64,000 nt of DNA. It comes from Algibacter miyuki (GTDB lineage Bacteria > Bacteroidota > Bacteroidia > Flavobacteriales > Flavobacteriaceae). Positions within the stretch are counted from its first letter, which is position 1, and every line of letters starts with the position of its first letter. Position numbers and translations under genes: made by a program. Positions 52,484 to 62,800 of the stretch are shown here, in pieces. The DNA is taken from assembly GCF_042427745.1 (NCBI RefSeq), contig NZ_JBHMFA010000017.1; one strand, given 5' to 3'. Under the pieces are notes generated by a model. The model was given only the letters and a program-made list of their open reading frames with translations, was not told where the DNA came from and did no database searches.

Positions 52484-53503
52484 ATGAATACCGATTTACA
52501 AGATTTTTCACATAAACGTTATAATATTTTAACTGGCGAATGGGTTTTAGTTTCTCCTCACCGCGCTAAACGCCCTTGGCAAGGACAAAATGAAACTGTA
52601 AACAACGAAGTACGTCCATCGCACGACCCGAGCTGTTATTTATGTGCTGGAAACACCAGAATTAACGGTGAAATAAATCCGAAATACCAAGATGCTTTTG
52701 TATTTACAAACGATTTTGCCGCTTTACAAACCGATTCTAAAAAGTTTGAAGTTGAAGATGGCTTACTAAAAGCACAAAGCGAACAAGGCATTTGTAAAGT
52801 AATTTGCTTTAGTCCAGACCACTCTAAAAGTTTGGCCGATATGGATGCTAAAGACATTGAAAAGGTGGTTTTTGCATGGCAACGAGAATTTAAAGAACTT
52901 GCTGAAAACGATTTAATAAATTACGTTCAAATTTTTGAAAACAAAGGCGCTGTAATGGGTTGCAGCAATCCACATCCACATGGACAAATTTGGAGTCAAA
53001 CTACGCTACCAAATGAGGTTGACAAGAAAAACACGCATCAATTAAACTATTTCAATAAAACTAAAAGCAGTCTTTTAGGCGATTATTTAGCTCAAGAATT
53101 AGAAAAACAAGAACGTATTATATTCGAAAATGATGCCTTTGTAGTGCTTATTCCGTTTTGGGCAGTTTGGCCTTTTGAAACGATGATTGTTCCTAAAAAA
53201 CAACAAAAAGATATTTTAGAATTAACAGGAAATGAAACCCTGCTTTTTGGTGAAGCTATTTCGGTAATTACCAAAGCTTACGACAAATTATTCAATACCT
53301 CTTTTCCTTATTCTAGTGGTATTCATCAAGCACCAACCAATGGTGAAGATAATGCACACTGGCACTGGCACATGAGCTTTTATCCGCCATTATTACGTAG
53401 TGCATCGGTTAAGAAATTTATGGTTGGTTATGAAATGTTCGGTTCACCCCAACGTGATATTACTGCTGAAAGTGCCGTAAAAATGCTTCGCGATTTACTA
53501 TAA
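52484..53503 (+). CDS. galT: Galactose-1-phosphate uridylyltransferase
   Basis: 339 residues. Transfers UMP from UDP-glucose to galactose-1-phosphate. The active-site HPHGQ is in NPHPHGQIWSQTTLP. A CxxC zinc motif (SCYLCAGN) and the second metal histidines (AHWHWHMSFYPPLLRS) are also present. The RYNILTGEWVLVSPHRAKRPWQG start is canonical. It completes the galM-galK-galT operon, followed by a terminator 22 bp downstream. Confidence 0.96.
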   Translation: MNTDLQDFSHKRYNILTGEWVLVSPHRAKRPWQGQNETVNNEVRPSHDPSCYLCAGNTRINGEINPKYQDAFVFTNDFAALQTDSKKFEVEDGLLKAQSEQGICKVICFSPDHSKSLADMDAKDIEKVVFAWQREFKELAENDLINYVQIFENKGAVMGCSNPHPHGQIWSQTTLPNEVDKKNTHQLNYFNKTKSSLLGDYLAQELEKQERIIFENDAFVVLIPFWAVWPFETMIVPKKQQKDILELTGNETLLFGEAISVITKAYDKLFNTSFPYSSGIHQAPTNGEDNAHWHWHMSFYPPLLRSASVKKFMVGYEMFGSPQRDITAESAVKMLRDLL

Positions 53504-53943
53504 AAATATCCTTTTTTTTATATACAAAAAGCCTTTCATTAGTTTGTAAAGGCTTTTTTTTTGCCTTATTCTGAACGTAAAATGAACCACTCTTTTTACG
53601 AACTCCCTTTAAAAAATATCCAAAAGCAACGCATATTTCTAAGTAACACCTCATAAAAACCGAATTTTTATTCCTCCAAACATAAACTTTTCAATAAGCT
53701 TAAAAGGAACAAAATCAATAACCACGAACCACAAAACAACCATTTAACGATATATTTTGCGTTTTATCGTAATTATTCAAAATAAAATGTATATTTGCGT
53801 AAGAAATTATTAACCAAGTATTATTCAAAATATGGTATCCCAAATTATATTTTATGAATAGTCTAAAACCTATAAAGTAGTCCCAAAAAGCCAAAAATAG
53901 TTTGCACCAAAGAATTTTTTAATGGCATAAAAAAATCCTACTT
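53504..53943. other. Intergenic region before the secreted proteins
   Basis: 440 bp. After the gal terminator it holds an AT-rich stretch with TATATTTG (-7-like, 53790-53797) about 146 bp before the next ATG, without a TTG box at the usual distance. A 12-bp direct repeat TTATTCAAAATA occurs at 53773-53784 and 53821-53832, flanking that element. No gene or RNA seen. Confidence 0.5.
53526..53558 (+). terminator. Terminator of the gal operon
   Basis: 11-bp arms AAAAAGCCTTT / AAAGGCTTTTT with an 11-base loop and further Ts. It starts 22 bp after the galT stop. Confidence 0.88.
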
Positions 53944-56643
53944 ATGAAAAACGCTCATAAATCGTGTTGGTTAAAAACAAGTACCATGTTCCTACTAACA
54001 TGGTACGCTCTAACACCAGCATTAAGTTTGTCCTCAAATAGTTTCGGTGCAACATCATCTGAACTTAGTACTACAAATCACAACTTCAGTTTTTCAAAAG
54101 ACAAGCTATTACAATCTGATAATGAGGCAATGGTGCTTCCTGGTAACTCTGCTAACAATAAATTTCAACTTTACTTTAATGGTGAAACCGCATATACCAG
54201 CGAACCAACCTTAATAAACTCATGGCAAGAAACCTCTTTAATGGTTTGGATAAACATTGCTGATTTATCAAACGGTATTCAATTTATTGCAGGGCAAAAC
54301 ATATTCAACTTACAACTTAATGCCGACAAGAGTATTTCCGCTTATGCCAACAATCAAACTATAACAAGCAACGATATTCTAAACAACAACCAATGGTATC
54401 ATATCGCGGCAACATTTAATGCCAATACCTTCAACTTATATATTAACGGCGTATTGAACGCTTCTTTAATCAATACTTCTGGATCTTTAGATGCAGATAC
54501 TTCCTATTTCATCTTAGGAAAAAACCAAATAAGCGATAGTCAATACTTTCAGGGTTATATGGATGAATTACGCGTCTTTAATAAAGCGCTTACATCAAAC
54601 GAACTTCAGAAAATAATTTTTCAAGAAATAGAAAATAACAACGGCATTGTAAAAGGCGCTGTTCTTCCTAAAGACATTACAGATTTCAATACAGAAACAC
54701 ATATATCTACGCCTTTATCATGGAACTATTTGAAACGTTATTACCGAATGGATTCCTTAAATGAAATACAACTTAACGATTTTTCGAAAGAACTTAATAC
54801 CGAAAGCGCAACCCTTCATAATGTTGAAATACTAAACCAACAAACAGCTCCTTTACCTTTTGTAACCAATCAATCTGGATCGTTAGAAAACGCTATTAAC
54901 CATCCTGAACACGGCATTCGCGGGACGGACGCCTTAGCTTATAATTGGTCTATAGTTCATATTAAACACAACGATGTTTATTTTTCGGGTTCGCAAGCCC
55001 ATTTAGGTCTTATCATTGATGAACAAAATGCCGATTTAGAGCCTATTACATTTACCGTTCTAGATCAAGCTGAACTAAATATTAGCTGGTATTTAAACCT
55101 CAACGGCACCATTGATTTAAAAGATAACTCACAACTTATTCAAGGAGAAGAAAGCACCCTTAACACAAGTAGTTTAGGCGAAATTTCAACGAATAAAGCT
55201 ATTTCAGGCGATATTTACACTTATAATTATTGGTCGTCTCCTGTTGGACAAACCAATAACTCAACAAATAATAACACTTATAAATTACCCGATGTTATTA
55301 AAAACATCAACTTTTTAAAATCGGGTTACGACGGCGGAACCAATGCTATAGCCGATTATTGGATTTGGAAATGCACTAATGCCTACAACTCCACAAACTC
55401 CATATGGCAGCACATTAGAAGCACCGGATCTATAAAAGCCGGCGAAGGTTTCACTATGAAAGGGACTACTAACGACGCTGCCCAAAACTTTAAAATTAAA
55501 GGCAAACCAAACAATGGCCCAATTGCTATTGCTATAGAAGCAGGAAACCATTATTTGGTGGGCAATCCGTATGCTTCGACTTTAGACGCCAAACAGTTTA
55601 TAATTGACAATAGCTCTATCGGACAGAATAATGGAGCTATTACAGGTACTCTTTATTTCAAAGAACATGATAGTGGAAGTTCGCATCGTTCGTCTGCTTA
55701 TGATGGCGGCTACGCCACATATTCGCTTGCAGGAGGAGTTCCGGCGGCACATAAAGGCAATGACAATCATGCCGCTACTTCTCATGACGTAACTTCTGAA
55801 ACACCTGGACAATACATCCCGATGAGTCAGGCCTTTTTTGTTGTAGCTGAAACCTCTGGCACTATTCAATTTAATAATAACCAGCGTGCTTTTCACATAG
55901 AAGAAACACATGCTAATGACGTCGCAAAAACGGCGAACTTTAAAATTGCAGCAGTAGAAGATGAACGGCCAAAATTAAGAATTGGGTTTAATTCTGTAAA
56001 TCAAATCCATAGACAACTGCTCATTACCGAAGATCCAAATGCGTCTTCAGGTTACGATTGGGGTTACGATGCCAAAGCAATCGATTCGCAAATAGATGAT
56101 ATGTATTGGTTAATTAATGATGAAAACTATAATATTCAAAGTACTAACCTTATTGAGGAATCGACTAAAATTCCCTTAGGTATTCATACACAATCCGAAG
56201 GAGAGAACAGCATCAGTGTTGATGGTTTTGAATATTTCCCAAAAGACTTAAACGTATATCTTCATGATAAAACACTTGGTGTTTTTCATAATTTATTAGA
56301 TTCAAATTACACCATCCATTTAGCTGCTGGTAGCTACCTAGATCGTTTTGAAATTACATTTACTGATAGTACGACTTTATCAACGGATTTATACGAATCC
56401 ACCCAAATTGATATGTCCTTTTTGAATTCAGAAAATAGCATTGTCATACATAATCCATCGGCCATTTATATTGAATCTGTTCAAATGTATAATATGCTTG
56501 GTCAGTGTGTGTTTAAACTTCAAAGTCAAGCAAATAAGAGTAATTTCTCACATAATGTAGAAAACCTGCATTTTGGCGTATATATTTTAAAAATAAAAAC
56601 GAACGTTGGAATCTTCAGTAAAGAAATTCTAAAAAGCAAATAA
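53944..56643 (+). CDS. Secreted LamG-domain protein with T9SS sorting domain
   Basis: 899 residues. Signal peptide (about 1-36, TSTMFLLTWYALTPALSLSSN). A LamG/concanavalin-like domain (about 75-220: TSLMVWINIADLSNGIQFIAG, NNQWYHIAATFNANTFNLYING, GYMDELRVFNKALT) suggests glycan or ligand binding. A long beta-rich C-terminal module follows (TYNYWSSPVG, GEGFTMKGT, NHYLVGNPYAS, GGVPAAHKG), shared with the next protein. The last 70 residues (SIVIHNPSAIYIESVQMYNMLGQ to KEILKSK) are a type A T9SS C-terminal sorting signal, so it is probably secreted across the outer membrane and anchored. No catalytic residues seen. Confidence 0.88.
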   Translation: MKNAHKSCWLKTSTMFLLTWYALTPALSLSSNSFGATSSELSTTNHNFSFSKDKLLQSDNEAMVLPGNSANNKFQLYFNGETAYTSEPTLINSWQETSLMVWINIADLSNGIQFIAGQNIFNLQLNADKSISAYANNQTITSNDILNNNQWYHIAATFNANTFNLYINGVLNASLINTSGSLDADTSYFILGKNQISDSQYFQGYMDELRVFNKALTSNELQKIIFQEIENNNGIVKGAVLPKDITDFNTETHISTPLSWNYLKRYYRMDSLNEIQLNDFSKELNTESATLHNVEILNQQTAPLPFVTNQSGSLENAINHPEHGIRGTDALAYNWSIVHIKHNDVYFSGSQAHLGLIIDEQNADLEPITFTVLDQAELNISWYLNLNGTIDLKDNSQLIQGEESTLNTSSLGEISTNKAISGDIYTYNYWSSPVGQTNNSTNNNTYKLPDVIKNINFLKSGYDGGTNAIADYWIWKCTNAYNSTNSIWQHIRSTGSIKAGEGFTMKGTTNDAAQNFKIKGKPNNGPIAIAIEAGNHYLVGNPYASTLDAKQFIIDNSSIGQNNGAITGTLYFKEHDSGSSHRSSAYDGGYATYSLAGGVPAAHKGNDNHAATSHDVTSETPGQYIPMSQAFFVVAETSGTIQFNNNQRAFHIEETHANDVAKTANFKIAAVEDERPKLRIGFNSVNQIHRQLLITEDPNASSGYDWGYDAKAIDSQIDDMYWLINDENYNIQSTNLIEESTKIPLGIHTQSEGENSISVDGFEYFPKDLNVYLHDKTLGVFHNLLDSNYTIHLAAGSYLDRFEITFTDSTTLSTDLYESTQIDMSFLNSENSIVIHNPSAIYIESVQMYNMLGQCVFKLQSQANKSNFSHNVENLHFGVYILKIKTNVGIFSKEILKSK

Positions 56644-56820
56644 CAAACTCATTTAAAGATAATTACAACTAAACTCTTCTTTTATGACACATAAACCCAA
56701 AAGCTTAACCTCCATAAAATCACATATTTGCAGATAAACCGATTTTTTTATAAGAATTTATTTCATAATATTGTCAAAGCTCCCTACGGCTCTCTCAAGA
56801 ATGTTACTAATAGCCCCAGA

Positions 56821-59800
56821 ATGAAACAAAAAAACTCACTAAGGTTCCCTACGCCTTGTCTCTCAGAAAAACTGTATCTAAAAAACAACAAATACAATCC
56901 ATTGTTTTTGTTAAAAACAGTGTTTGCAACATCTAAAAACCTTGTAAATTCTTATCGAAAATTGCAACAGTTAAAAGAAGCATCATGCTTTATATTTTTA
57001 ATATGTTGCTTTTATTCTGTTGGCGCTTTTGCTCAAGTCCCCCTTAATAACGATTTTGCAAATGCCATTACTGTGACACATAGCACAAGCTGGTGTACTG
57101 CTGATGGTGCTTATACAACACTTAACGCTACCGCCGACGGCCCTAAAGGAATAGCATGGACGAATGGCCCAAATTACAATGTTTGGTTTAAATTTCAGGC
57201 CACAGCAACACAAGTCAATGTTCAATTAAATCTTGGAAGCCTACGTAATCCATACTTGGCACTTTGGGACAGTAATAAAGCTGAAATTAAAAGCGCCAAA
57301 TACACCAACGCTTCTAGTTCAATATTCGTACAATCTAATAGTTTAACTATTGGTGAATGGTATTATATTTCTGTAGATAATTACAGTGCTCTGGGTAACC
57401 GTGGCACATTTAGCTTATGTATTGAAGACCAAGTTGATTTCGATTATAAAGAAGGAGCAATTGACGTGCCGCATACCGGAGACTGGTGCTCTCAAGATGC
57501 AGAATACACTACCGTTAACGGCTCTCCTGATGGCCCTAAAGGATCTGTATGGTCGAGTGAACCTAATGCGAATGTATGGTTTAAATTTAAAGCAACTACA
57601 ACACAAGTTAATGCCGAAGTAAAGCATGGCGGTACATTTGGCAATGGCCGATACCCATTGTTAGCTCTTTGGGATTCATCTGGAAGCGAAATTACAAGTG
57701 TGAATTTTAATAATACAGCAAAAACAATTAATATACAATCAAACAATTTAACTATTGGAAATTGGTACTACATATCGGTAGATAACTATAGCCAGGCCAG
57801 TTACCGTGGAAGCTTTACATTATGTGTTGATAACAAAGTTAATTACGATTATAGAGAAGGTGCTATTCAAATACCACATACTGGAGACTGGTGTTCTACT
57901 GATGCTGAATACTCAACAATTAACGCAACCTCTGATGGTGTCAAAGGATCTGCATGGGCTACCGGACCAAACTATAATGTATGGTTTAAGTTTCAAGCCA
58001 CATCTACACAAGTAAATGCTGAAGTTAAAAAAGGCGATATACATGGAGATATACGTTACGCCTATATTGCGCTTTGGAATGAGGATGGCACTGAAATTAA
58101 AAGTACAAATTACAACGACGCTTTAAGCTCTATCAATGTCCAATCGAATAGTTTAACTGTTGGAAACTGGTATTATATATCGGTAGATAACCACAATTCT
58201 ATAAATTATCAAGGCACGTTTACATTCTGTTTAGATAATAAAGTTAATTATGATTATAAAGAAGCCGCTATTGAAGTACCTCACACCAGCTCTTGGTGTT
58301 CCGAAGTTGATGAATACTCTACATACCATGCATCTCCCGATGAAACAAAAGGTTCCAACTGGTTTGATGGCCCCAACTACAATGTGTGGTTTAAGTTTCA
58401 AGCCACAACAACACAAATAACCGCTCAAATAAAAATTGGAGACCCTGCTAAAAATATAAGATATCCGTTTTTAGGCCTTTGGGATCAAGCGGGAGCAGAA
58501 ATTAAAAGTGTAAACTATAATAGTCCAGATGGTAATATTAGCCTACAAACTAACAATTTAACCATTGGAGATTGGTATTACATTTCCGTAGATAATCGAG
58601 AAAGCATTTATTATATAGGCGATTTCTCTTTATGTATTGAAGATAAAGTAGGTAATGATTATAAAGAAGGTGCTATTGAAGTACCACATACCACCAGTTG
58701 GTGTTCCGAAAATGCCGAGTATTCAACCTATAATGCTTCTCCCGATGAAACTAAAGGTAGCTTATGGTTCGATGGTCCTAATGACAATGTTTGGTTTAAA
58801 TTTCAGGCCACAGCAAATGAAGTAAATGCACACCTAAAAATAGGCAGTCCATACGGCGATATGGCTTACCCTTATATTGCCATTTGGGATGCTGCAGGAA
58901 CCGAAATTAAAAATTCAAATTATTATAACAGCTATACTTCCATTAATACACAATCTAATAATTTAACTATTGGCGATTGGTATTATATATCGGTTGATAA
59001 TCGAGACAACATTAATTACCGTGGTACATTCAGTTTATGTATTGAAGATAAAGTAGATTACGATTACAAACAGGCTGCTATTGAAGTACCACACACCAGC
59101 TCTTGGTGTTCTGAAGATGCCGAGTATTCCACAATCCAAGCATCATCAGATGGAGAAAAAGGTAGCTTATGGTTCGATGGCCCCAACTACAATGTCTGGT
59201 TTAAATTTCAGGCCACAGCAACTAAAGTAAATGCCCATGTAAACATAGGTGGAGTATACGGTACTATGGACTACCCGTACATAGCGCTTTGGGATAACGC
59301 AGGAACCGAAATTAAAAGCAAAAACTACTATACCGGTTCTAGTCCCGTTAACGTACAATCAGACCTTTTAATTATTGGAGATTGGTATTACATATCCGTA
59401 GATAATAGAAATAACATTTATAACCGGGGTACATTTAGTTTATGTATTGAAGATGTATTAGATTACGATTACAAAGAGGCCGCTATTGAAGTACCACACA
59501 CCAGCTCTTGGTGTTCTCAAGATGCAGCGTATTCTACCGTTCATGCCTCTCCTGATGAAGAGAAAGGTTCGGCATGGTTCGATGGACCAAACTATAACGT
59601 ATGGTTTAAATTTCAAGCCACAACAACTAAAATAAATGCACACGTAAAAATAGGGGATGCATATGGCACTATGGACTATCCGTTTATAGCACTTTGGGAC
59701 ACCGCAGGAACCGAAATTAAAAGCTCGAATTATTATAATAGTAACACCGATATTAATGCACAATCAGACGATTTAATTATTGGAGATTGGTACTATATAT

Positions 59801-62800
59801 CCGTAGATAATAGAAATAACACTTACAACCGTGGTACATTTAGTTTATGTATTGAAAATGCATTAGATTACGATTACAAAGAGGCCGCTATTGAAGTACC
59901 ACACACCGACTCTTGGTGTTCTGAAGATGCAGCATATTCTAACATTCATGCATCTCCTGATGAGATGAAAGGCTCCGCATGGTTCGACGGCCCAAACTTT
60001 AACGTCTGGTTTAAATTTCAAGCGACTACCACGCAAATAAGTACAGAATTAAATATCGGTGGTACATACGGCACCATGGACTATCCTTATATCGGGCTTT
60101 GGGACACAGCCGGAACCGAAATTAAGAGTACAAACTATACCAACAATTCAAGTTCTATAAAACTACAGTCCGATGGCTTAATCATTGGAGACTGGTATTA
60201 TATATCGGTAGATAATAGAAACAATATTTATAATCGCGGTACATTTAGCTTATGTATTCAAGATAAAGTTGGCTACGATTATAAAGAGGGCGCATTAGAA
60301 GTTCCACATACCACTAATTGGTGTTCTCAAAATGCTGAATATTCTACAGTTCAAGGAACTCCTGACGGTTTTAAAGGATCAACATGGTTCGATGGTCCGA
60401 ATTACAACGTCTGGTTTAAATTTCAAGCCACCACAACACAAGTCACAGCACATTTAAATATAGGAGGCGAATTCGGTAATATGGATTATCCTTTTATTGC
60501 ACTTTGGAATAATGATGGAACCGAAATTACGAGTAAAAGGTACACCACCTCGACAGGTTCTATCAATTTACAATCTCCCAATTTAACCATTGGAGACTGG
60601 TATTATATAACCGTAGACAATAGATTAAACGTAAGTTATAAAGGCACATTCAGCCTATGTGTTGAAGACAAAGTAGATTATGATTATTATGAAGGTGCTA
60701 TAGATGTTACATCATTAATCAATTCATGTTCTGCTGATGCAATTTACACAACAGCAGGAGCTTCTCCAGATAGAAATAGCGGTATGGCATGGAATAATAG
60801 CGGACCGCAATACAACCGATGGTTTAAATTTACGGCGCCTCCAATCTCAGGTCAATTCAATATTCTAGTTGATATCGGCTCAGAAAAAGGCACGCAAAGA
60901 GGAACTCAAGTTGCTTTATGGAAAGACGGTGGCACGGTTGAAGTCAATAGTACTCGATATACTTCTAATACCTATGCTGACGTTACATTAACTACCGCAG
61001 GTTTAATACCTGGAGACACCTATTATATCTCTGTAGACACGTACTCTAGCAGTAGCTATACAGGTACATTCTCCCTTTGTTTAGAAAATACTTTTATAGA
61101 TTTTAACGGTAAAGATTATTATGTAGACTTCGGAAACACGCAAAATTTCACAGGACAATTTTCGTTAGAATCTTGGGTTCTTCAAAAATCAAATTCTGGA
61201 ACAGCTGCCATAATTTCAAAAGGAGACACTAAAGCAACAGGTCTTAGAGGATACCATTTAACCATAAAAGAAGGTTTCCCTAACATATCTTGGTATGATA
61301 ACTCCGGAAATGCCATTCTAGATCTCTCGTCACCTTACCGAATTACGGATAACATCTGGCATCATGTCGCATCATCCTTTAACGGAAGTACAGCATCATT
61401 ATACCTCGATGGTGTTTTAGTAGCTAGTCAAAATACGGCTGCACCTCTAAATAATGTTCAATCTTTTTTAATAGGGGCTAGTTATGATAGTAGTTCTTCT
61501 TCAGTAAAAAATAATTTCAATGGTTTTATTGATGAGGTTCGCGTTTGGAATATCGGACTAACACAACAGCAGATACAAGATATGATGAATCAGGAAATCA
61601 TTCAAACTGAAGCTGCTGTTAGTGGAAAAAGAACGAATCAAAATGTTTCCGACGGCTTATCATGGACTAACTTAAGAGGTTATTATCCAATGAACGATAA
61701 TACCGCAACCGACCATTCTAGTTATAACATCGATGGTTCATCAATAAATAACACCACCTCGGCGCAAGAACAAACGGCACCATTACCGTACGAATCTGCA
61801 ACAAATGGAAATTGGGAATCGCCAACAACATGGTTAAATAATACAGTGCAATATCCGCCAAATAGCAGTATGTATGGCACTCAAGTAAACTGGAATATCA
61901 CACAAGTAAATCATAGTATAACTAATAACACAGGCCATAGCGTTTCAGCTTTAATAGTAGATACGCCTGCCACATTAACAGTAAAAGCTTCCGATAGTTT
62001 AAGCGTTTCTAGATATTTAAAACTAGATGGTGCCATTAATTTAGAAGAAGATTCGCAACTTATACAAGGTAAATACAGCGAACTAGATGTTACAAGTTCG
62101 GGTACATTACAAAAAGCGCAACAAGGAAGTGCCGATACCTTTACTTACAACTATTGGTCGTCCCCAGTTGGCCCACAAAACACCACAAATAACAATAACA
62201 GTTATAAGTTACCAGAAATTTTCAACGGAGTTAACTTTTTAACCTCAGGTTATAATGGCAGCGTATCTCCTCTAGGCATTGCTACCGCTTGGATTTGGAA
62301 ATTCAGTAATAAAACTAGTGGCGATTATGCCGAATGGCAACATGTAGGTAATACAGGATCATTACTTGCAGGCGAAGGTTTTTCTATGAAAGGCCCAGGA
62401 TCTGGTACTCCGTCAGCATTGCAAAACTACTTATTAAAAGGTAAACCTAATAATGGTGATATTAACTTAACTATTACTGCTGGCAATGATTATTTAGTAG
62501 GTAATCCCTACCCTTCTGCCATAGATGCAAAAGCTTTTATATTAGATAACGGCACCACCATTGCAGGACTAGGATCTACAACCGGAACACTTTATTTCTG
62601 GGAACATTGGGGAGGGAATTCTCATAACTTGGCCAGCTACCAAGGTGGTTATGCTACATATTCGCTTTCGGGAGGTGTGCCAGCTGCCGCAAAAGGCGTA
62701 AGTCATTCCGATGTTGCTAATACTGGCGTATCTACAAAAACACCTGGCCGATATATTCCTGTTTCCCAAGGATTTTTTGTAACTGCGGAAGCATCAGGAA

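Noticed and set aside
56728..56820. TTG start 31 codons upstream for the giant protein
   Set aside because: It would lengthen an already very long basic region before the signal peptide; the ATG at 56821 is simpler, though not proven.
57415..59763. Recurrent antisense frames within the giant repeat gene
   Set aside because: They reappear with the 405-bp period because they mirror the coding repeats; they are shadows, not genes.
57043..61095. CRISPR-like or satellite DNA interpretation of the tandem repeats
   Set aside because: The 405-bp units are open reading frame throughout, with protein-level conservation and no spacers.
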